A DNA stretch of 27,247 nt. Source: Prevotella sp. GTDB taxonomy: Bacteria; Bacteroidota; Bacteroidia; Bacteroidales; Bacteroidaceae. The stretch is from assembly GCA_024681875.1 (NCBI GenBank), contig JAILAA010000074.1, positions 1 to 27,247 on the forward strand, in the 5' to 3' direction. The notes under the pieces are model-generated. The model did not search any database. It was not told the DNA's origin and saw only the letters and a program-made list of their open reading frames with translations. The position numbers and the translations under genes are program-made. How positions within the stretch are numbered: position 1 is the stretch's first letter; every line of letters starts with the position of its first letter. Positions 21,968-27,247 of the stretch are shown here, one piece after another.

Positions 21968-22912
21968 ATGAGAAGGGTTGTCCTGGCTGTCCTTGTCACT
22001 GTTTTTGCGCTGTGTTCTATGGCGCAAGACAGCCAGACTGTGTTTACCTTCCTCCGCCTGCCGGTGAGTGCCCATGTGGCGGCACTGGGAGGCGACAACA
22101 TCACCATTGGCGACGACGACCCCATGCTGGTGTTCCACAATCCCGCCCTCATCAACCACGGGGCCGACAACCAGCTCTCCCTCGGCATGATGACCTATAT
22201 GCAGGGAGCGTTGACGGCCAGCGCCGCGTGGCAACGCTATTGGGGCGATCATGGTACGTGGGGGCTGCAGGGCCGCCTCGTCAACTATGGCGAGATGAAG
22301 GAGACCAATGTCGTGGGCCAGCAGATCGGTACCTTCACGGCAAAGGACTTTGCCCTCGGAGCCACTTGTGCCTATGACCTCAGCCTGACCGTCACAGGCG
22401 GCATTACTGTGCGCATGGCCACCAGCTATATCGGCAGCTACAGCTCTGTGGCTGCCTGTGCCGACCTCGGCCTCACTTACTACAACGACGAGAGCCAGTG
22501 GACTTTTTCTGCCGTGGCTCGCAATCTGGGCGGACAGCTCTCGGCCTATGAAGAAGACTTCGAGCGCCTGCCCATCGACGTGCAGCTGGGCGCCACCAAG
22601 CGTCTCGTCGGCTCGCCATTGCGTTTCTCGGCCACTCTCGTGCGTCTCAACGATTGGCAGCACGGTTTCGGCCGCCATCTCGTCATCGGTGCCGACCTGA
22701 TTCTCTCAGAGCAGTTCTATCTTGCTGCCGGATACAATGCCATGCGAGCCAGCGAGATGAAGATTACCAACTCGGAGGGCGCGAGCAGCCACGGCGCTGC
22801 CCTCAGCTTTGGCGCCGGTATGCATCTTGAGCGTTTGCAGTTGCATGTGGCCTACGCTAAGCTGCATGTCAGCTCCCCCTCACTACTTATTAACTTTAGC
22901 TATACACTATGA
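21968..22912 (+). CDS. porQ: Type IX secretion system outer membrane protein PorQ
   Basis: A 314-residue beta-barrel protein of the PorV/PorQ family, part of the T9SS attachment complex that handles C-terminal-signal cargo at the outer membrane. Signal peptide [20 protein letters not shown]. The mature start [19 protein letters not shown] is the PorQ signature, followed by [14 protein letters not shown], many alternating strands ([36 protein letters not shown]) and an aromatic-containing C-terminal strand, LLINFSYTL. The stop overlaps the cmk ATG by 4 nt. Confidence 0.92.
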   Translation: MRRVVLAVLVTVFALCSMAQDSQTVFTFLRLPVSAHVAALGGDNITIGDDDPMLVFHNPALINHGADNQLSLGMMTYMQGALTASAAWQRYWGDHGTWGLQGRLVNYGEMKETNVVGQQIGTFTAKDFALGATCAYDLSLTVTGGITVRMATSYIGSYSSVAACADLGLTYYNDESQWTFSAVARNLGGQLSAYEEDFERLPIDVQLGATKRLVGSPLRFSATLVRLNDWQHGFGRHLVIGADLILSEQFYLAAGYNAMRASEMKITNSEGASSHGAALSFGAGMHLERLQLHVAYAKLHVSSPSLLINFSYTL

Positions 22913-23646
22913 CTACTCCCTCACACCTCACACCTCACACCTCTCATCTCTCCAAACCTATTACCATTGCCATCGACGGTCATTCTTCATGCGGTAAAAG
23001 CACCATGGCCAAGGAACTGGCCCGCCGTCTGGGTTACATCTATGTCGACACAGGCGCCATGTACCGCAGTGTCACTCTCTATGCCCTGCGCCATGGCCTC
23101 ATAGCTGACGACGGCACCGTCGATGCTGCCGCCCTGGAGCGCGAGATGCCCCATATCCATGTCACCTTCACCCTCAATGCCGAGACCGGCAAACCTGAGG
23201 CCTGCCTCAATGGCGAGAACATAGAGACGGAAATACGCTCCTTAGAGGTCAGCAATCATGTCAGTCCTGTGGCCGCCCTGCCTTTTGTGCGCACCGCTAT
23301 GGTGGCGCAGCAGCAGCTCATGGGGCAGGGTGGGGGTGTCGTGATGGATGGCCGCGACATCGGCACCGTCGTCTTCCCTAACGCCGAGCTGAAGGTCTTC
23401 GTCACCGCCTCGGCCGAGGTGCGTGCCCAGCGTCGCTACGACGAGCTGCAGCAGAAAGGGATGCCCGCCGACTATGCCGACATCTTGAAGAATGTGCAGG
23501 AGCGTGACTACATCGACTCCCACCGCGAGGTGTCTCCGTTACGTCAGGCCGACGACGCCCTCCTCCTTGACAATAGCCACATGACCATCGACGAACAGAA
23601 CGAATGGCTGATGCAGCGTGTGCGCGATTTGTTAGGCGAAAAATAA
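22909..23646 (+). CDS. cmk: (d)CMP kinase with repeat-encoded N-terminal extension
   Basis: Cytidylate kinase, which phosphorylates CMP and dCMP with ATP in nucleotide salvage. P-loop [17 protein letters not shown], substrate region [34 protein letters not shown] (Cmk signature), [13 protein letters not shown] and the lid [17 protein letters not shown]. The 245 residues are about 15-20 more than usual. The excess is the first 17 or so ([14 protein letters not shown]), encoded by the 7-bp repeat. The only upstream ATG is the one overlapping the porQ stop (ATGA), so the repeat appears to be translated; the next in-frame ATG lies inside the P-loop region and would destroy the enzyme. Confidence 0.95.
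   Translation: MTTPSHLTPHTSHLSKPITIAIDGHSSCGKSTMAKELARRLGYIYVDTGAMYRSVTLYALRHGLIADDGTVDAAALEREMPHIHVTFTLNAETGKPEACLNGENIETEIRSLEVSNHVSPVAALPFVRTAMVAQQQLMGQGGGVVMDGRDIGTVVFPNAELKVFVTASAEVRAQRRYDELQQKGMPADYADILKNVQERDYIDSHREVSPLRQADDALLLDNSHMTIDEQNEWLMQRVRDLLGEK
22920..22954 (+). repeat. 7-bp repeat array at the cmk start
   Basis: CTCACAC three times, then CTCTCAT and CTCTCCA. It starts 8 nt after the porQ stop and encodes residues 4-15 of Cmk. It matches the unit of the GH35 array exactly. Confidence 0.92.
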
Positions 23647-23685
23647 TGAAAATGTCTCATTTTCTTTTGAAAATCTATCATTTTC
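23647..23685 (+). repeat. Two 18-bp dyads at 21-bp spacing after cmk
   Basis: TGAAAATGTCTCATTTTC (23647-23664) and TGAAAATCTATCATTTTC (23668-23685) are each palindromic and begin 21 bp apart, immediately after the cmk stop. They may serve as a weak terminator. The remaining gap to 23863 (over 170 nt) is AT-rich and holds only a possible promoter. Confidence 0.85.
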
Positions 23686-23739
23686 GTGATTATTTGAATA
23701 TTATTTCACCTTTTTTTCTTCGGTTTAATAGTTTTTGTG

Positions 23740-23747
23740 TAATTTCG
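23740..23747 (+). promoter_or_regulatory. Possible -7 element of the C25 protease gene
   Basis: TAATTTCG differs from TAnnTTTG at one position; the -33 element is not clear (TTTC about 21 nt upstream). It would give a leader of about 110 nt before the ATG at 23864. Confidence 0.35.
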
Positions 23748-23863
23748 CGCCCGAATTATTTGCGCATATTATAGTTGTATAGAAAATAGTCGGCCGCGAG
23801 GCGACAGTTGTTAAATCATTTAAAAGAAACTGGAGTTGTAAGCAAACTTCTTTGAAACAAAAA

Positions 23864-26800
23864 ATGAGTAAGATTAAAAAAGTTTTTATTGCTCTTGTCC
23901 TGATGCTTGGCACCACGGCCTATGCACAAAATGCGGTGCCCCAGTGGATGACAGTTATTGAAAACGCACCGGCTTCGATGAAGTCGCAGTTGGTCTCCTC
24001 ATCCGAGGAAAGCATTAAGGTCCATATTCAGGTACCTGGTTTCTACACCACCGCTGTGAACACTCCGAGAGGAAAGGCTCACATCATCTCGGTGCCCAAT
24101 TCGGTGAGCACTGCCGAGGCCGGCGAGCCGAATGTGCCCATGATTGGCGTCCCTGTCATGATTGGCGATAAGGCGCAAATGAGTGTGCGAATTATCGATG
24201 CCAAGTATAGGGATTTTGAAGACATCGAGGTGGCACCCTCGAAGGGCGACTTCCCCCGCACTGTCGACCCGGCTACTGTGCCTTACACCTACGGCAAATG
24301 CTACAGCGAGAACACCTTCTTCCCTGCCAGCAATGCTGAGCTGTACGCACCGTATATCCTCCGCGACTTCCGCGGACAGAACATCGCAGTGCATCCGTTT
24401 GTCTACAATCCCGTCACGAAGACTCTCCGTGTGTATTACGACCTGACCGTCGAGATGTACAAGGTGGATGACAACGGCCAGAACACTTTGAATACTCGCC
24501 GTACCAAGATGGTGAAGATGGATGCCGACTTCAAGAACGTCTATCATCGCCATTTCCTCAACTATGAGGCTGGCTCTGCCAAATACACCCCCGTGGACGA
24601 AGAGGGCGACCTTCTGATTATCTGTTACGACAGTTTCATCAACGCGATGACCGATTTCGTCAACTGGAAGAAGACACGTGGCGTGAATACCACCATTGTG
24701 GGAACCAGTACGGCAGGAACCACTTACAGTGCCATTAAGACTTATATCCAGAACCAGTACAACGCCAACAACAACCTGACGCATGTACTCCTCGTGGGCG
24801 ACGTGGCCCAGATTCCCGGCTACACCTATTCAGGAGCCTCTGGCTATGATGGCAAGGGCGACAACCCTTATGGACAGGTCGTGGGCAACGACGTCTACAA
24901 CGACCTTTTCGTCGGTCGTTTCTCGGCTCAGAACGTGGCACAGGTGCAGACTCAGGTGCAGCGTGTCATCACCTACGAGCGCGACCTCACCACTTCTGAC
25001 ACCTGGCTGCAGAAAGGCGAAGGCATCGGCAAGACTGAAGGCAATTCATCTCAGGCTCAAAATGGCGAGGAAGACTATGAGCACATTGAGCTGATTCGTG
25101 GCGATTTGATCAATTATGGCTATAACACGGTCTATCAGGACTATGCCAGCACCAGCGGCTACACCTGTTCGGCCACTACCATCAGCAACCATTTCAACAG
25201 CGGTGTCGGCATTGCCAACTACTGTAACCATGGCGACAATCAGATGTGGGGCGTTGCCTCCTATAGCAACGTTCAGGTCAATGCCCTGACCAACGAAAAC
25301 AAGTTGCCTTTCATTTGGTCAACCGCCTGCTATGTGGGAAAATATGATAACACTGAGACTACCTATGGTAGTGGTGCCACAGTGGGCCAAAGCAACGACT
25401 GCTTTGCTGAGGCATGGATGCATGCCACCAATAATGCCAGAACCCAGCCTACCGGTGCCATTGGTGCCTTGATGTCCTACATCAGTCAGCCTTGGCAGCC
25501 GCCTATGTGGGGCCAGGATGAATGTGTTGACATTCTTGTGGGGAGCTACAACAGCAATATCAAGCATACTTGGGGTGGCGTCTCTATCAATGGCATCATG
25601 GGCATCTTCGACCATTACAGCACTTCCACTGCTCAGGCAGTAGGCACCTATCAGGCCTGGATTCTCTATGGCGACCCGTCGATGATGCTGCGCACCAAGA
25701 CGCCGCAGGCCATGACCGTCACCCACGACGGAGCCGTCATTCCCGGAGCAACTTCTTATACAGTGAATGTAGGCAATGGCAACGGCGCACTGGCCACCAT
25801 CACCGATGCCAATCACAACATCCTGGGCAAGGCCACCGTTACTAACGGCACAGCTAATATCAGCCTCAACGGTACTCTGAACGTCGGCTCTGACCTTACG
25901 CTCTGCGTCTTCGGCTATAACAAGGTCACGAGTCTGGAAACCATCCAGGTCATCGCCCCCTCAGGCCCCTACATCAGCCTTGACAGCTACACGCCCAACG
26001 TTGCTCTCGTCGGCGAGGACACCGGCCTGAGCATCACCTTCAAGAATGTGGGTGTGGAAGCCACTGCGGGCACTACCAACGTCACCCTGACTTCTGCCGA
26101 TAACAATGTCACCATTATCGACGGCACCGACAGCTTCGATGTCTTGGCATCCGATTACACCGTGACGCTGAGCGGCTTCCAATTCCGCCTGAATCAAGGC
26201 GTTACCTTGGGCAGCCCTGTCACCTTGCATTATACTGCAACCAATGGCGACAACGTTTGGGAGGGCAACATCGCCATCACCCCCAACCAGATCTTCACCG
26301 TTACCGTTGCTGCCAACGACGATGACTTCGGCACCGTCAGCGGCGGTGGCCAGTTCGACTACAACACCCCCTGCACCGTCACTGCCACCCCGGCCGACGG
26401 CTATATATTCACCAACTGGACGCTGAACGGACAGGTGGTTTCCATCAACACCGAGTACACCTTTGAAGTGACCAGCGATGCAGCCCTCGTGGCCAACTTT
26501 GCACTGGGCGTTGTGATTGGCAGCGGCACGACGACGAATCAGAATCTTCCATCCTACAGCTACTATAAATACTCGCTTTCCGAGCAAATCTATACCCCTG
26601 CTGAGCTGGGCGGCGCAGGCCTCATCACCAGCATTGCCTTCTATAATGGCGGCAGCACACAAACCCGCAACCTTGACATCTATCTGAAGTCTACCACGAA
26701 GAACGCATTCAGCAGCACTTCCGACTGGATTGCCGTCACCGCTAACGACAAGGTGTTCAGTGGCAATGTGACGATGACTTCCAACGACTGGACAACCATC

Positions 26801-27247
26801 ACCTTCACAACCCCGTTCCTCTACGACGGAAACTCCAATGTTGTCCTGGTCGTTGATGACAATACAGGCAGCTATTCCTCGTCAAACAATATGGCTTGCA
26901 GAGTGTTCAGCACCACTGGCAGTCAGGCACTTTATACCTATAGCGACGGCACTAACTACAATCCCAGCAGTCCCTCTTCCTCTTCTTCTGTCTTCACAGC
27001 AACAGTGAAGAACCAGCTCATTGTGACGAAAACAGCCGTCGACGCTTCCTACAGCATCACCGTGAGTGCCGATCCTACCTATGCCGGCACCGTTACCGGC
27101 GGTGGCGAGTTCAGCTTCGGCGACATCTGCACTGTGACAGCCACTGCCAACCAGGGTTATTACTTCAGTGGCTGGACGGAATACGGCCAGGTAGTCTCTA
27201 AGGACCTGAGCTACAGCTTCAGCGTCTTCGAGGACCGCTCGCTTGTC
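23864..27247 (+). CDS. Gingipain-like C25 cysteine peptidase, partial (3' end beyond window)
   Basis: The frame is open for 1128 codons from ATG 23864 to the window end. Signal peptide MSKIKKVFIALVLMLGTTAYA, then a gingipain-type propeptide (about 25-230) and the C25 catalytic domain: LLIICYDSF, THVLLVGDVAQIP, NDVYNDLFVGRFSA, His456 in NYCNHGDN, Cys489 in WSTACYVG, AWILYGDPSMM. The His-Cys distance of 33 residues equals that of RgpB. Ig-like domains follow, then a glycine-rich repeat (about 810-880, GTVSGGGQFDYNTPCTVTA) repeated at about 1064-1128 (GTVTGGGEFSFGDICTVTA), separated by a domain with SYYKYSLSEQIYTPAELGG. Such proteins are normally exported through the T9SS; porQ is encoded just upstream. 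The expected C-terminal sorting domain is not visible. Substrate specificity (Arg or Lys) is not deducible. Confidence 0.92.
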   Translation, partial: MSKIKKVFIALVLMLGTTAYAQNAVPQWMTVIENAPASMKSQLVSSSEESIKVHIQVPGFYTTAVNTPRGKAHIISVPNSVSTAEAGEPNVPMIGVPVMIGDKAQMSVRIIDAKYRDFEDIEVAPSKGDFPRTVDPATVPYTYGKCYSENTFFPASNAELYAPYILRDFRGQNIAVHPFVYNPVTKTLRVYYDLTVEMYKVDDNGQNTLNTRRTKMVKMDADFKNVYHRHFLNYEAGSAKYTPVDEEGDLLIICYDSFINAMTDFVNWKKTRGVNTTIVGTSTAGTTYSAIKTYIQNQYNANNNLTHVLLVGDVAQIPGYTYSGASGYDGKGDNPYGQVVGNDVYNDLFVGRFSAQNVAQVQTQVQRVITYERDLTTSDTWLQKGEGIGKTEGNSSQAQNGEEDYEHIELIRGDLINYGYNTVYQDYASTSGYTCSATTISNHFNSGVGIANYCNHGDNQMWGVASYSNVQVNALTNENKLPFIWSTACYVGKYDNTETTYGSGATVGQSNDCFAEAWMHATNNARTQPTGAIGALMSYISQPWQPPMWGQDECVDILVGSYNSNIKHTWGGVSINGIMGIFDHYSTSTAQAVGTYQAWILYGDPSMMLRTKTPQAMTVTHDGAVIPGATSYTVNVGNGNGALATITDANHNILGKATVTNGTANISLNGTLNVGSDLTLCVFGYNKVTSLETIQVIAPSGPYISLDSYTPNVALVGEDTGLSITFKNVGVEATAGTTNVTLTSADNNVTIIDGTDSFDVLASDYTVTLSGFQFRLNQGVTLGSPVTLHYTATNGDNVWEGNIAITPNQIFTVTVAANDDDFGTVSGGGQFDYNTPCTVTATPADGYIFTNWTLNGQVVSINTEYTFEVTSDAALVANFALGVVIGSGTTTNQNLPSYSYYKYSLSEQIYTPAELGGAGLITSIAFYNGGSTQTRNLDIYLKSTTKNAFSSTSDWIAVTANDKVFSGNVTMTSNDWTTITFTTPFLYDGNSNVVLVVDDNTGSYSSSNNMACRVFSTTGSQALYTYSDGTNYNPSSPSSSSSVFTATVKNQLIVTKTAVDASYSITVSADPTYAGTVTGGGEFSFGDICTVTATANQGYYFSGWTEYGQVVSKDLSYSFSVFEDRSLV

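Noticed and set aside
1..27247. tRNA or rRNA genes, insertion sequences or phage genes
   Set aside because: No cloverleaf-like or rRNA-like segments, transposase or phage genes were recognised on either strand; a structure search was not possible here.

Overview
The window looks like a chromosomal segment of a Bacteroidota bacterium, most likely Prevotella or a close relative. The reasons are promoters of the Bacteroidales type (TTTG, about 19-20 nt, TAnnTTTG), secreted GH35, GH2 and GH43 glycosidases, a PorQ subunit of the type IX secretion system (T9SS) beside a gingipain-like C25 protease, and the strong resemblance of every housekeeping protein to Bacteroidales families. This assignment comes from protein and promoter style; no rRNA is present.

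Layout. (1) 1-5487, plus strand: the 3' end of an unidentified gene with a terminator, then a secreted GH35 and a secreted GH2 enzyme overlapping by 4 nt. (2) 5490-8872, minus strand: lipoprotein, purD, an uncharacterised membrane protein and a DedA/YqaA-type membrane protein. (3) 8966-14574, minus strand: a compact peptide export cassette. It has a strong promoter, a 38-residue precursor with a double-glycine leader, a HlyD-type adaptor, a C39-peptidase ABC exporter and a second ABC protein with an extended N-terminus. This is the NHLM type of bacteriocin exporter, but no modification enzyme is present. (4) 14812-17097, plus strand: iorA-iorB, divergent from the cassette. The gap between them holds a 4 x 21-bp palindromic array. 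(5) 17102-17776, minus strand: trmO. (6) 17889-23646, plus strand: sensor histidine kinase, MBL-fold hydrolase, GH43-CBM6 enzyme, porQ and cmk, closely packed. (7) 23864 to the window end: a C25 protease running off the edge, a likely T9SS cargo.

The most unusual feature is a layer of short repeats over ordinary genes. A 7-bp tandem repeat (CTCACAC/CTCTCAC) lies in frame inside GH35, a membrane protein, purD and the start of cmk, with weaker traces in trmO and elsewhere in GH35. A GC-rich palindromic element of about 40 bp is inserted in frame in purD and twice, in opposite orientations, in the C39 ABC exporter, with a fourth copy between genes. A third class, mostly 7-, 8- or 10-bp tandem units, sits directly after stop codons. 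Together these resemble an active or recent system that seeds short repeats at tolerant positions: protein loops, linkers and gene junctions.
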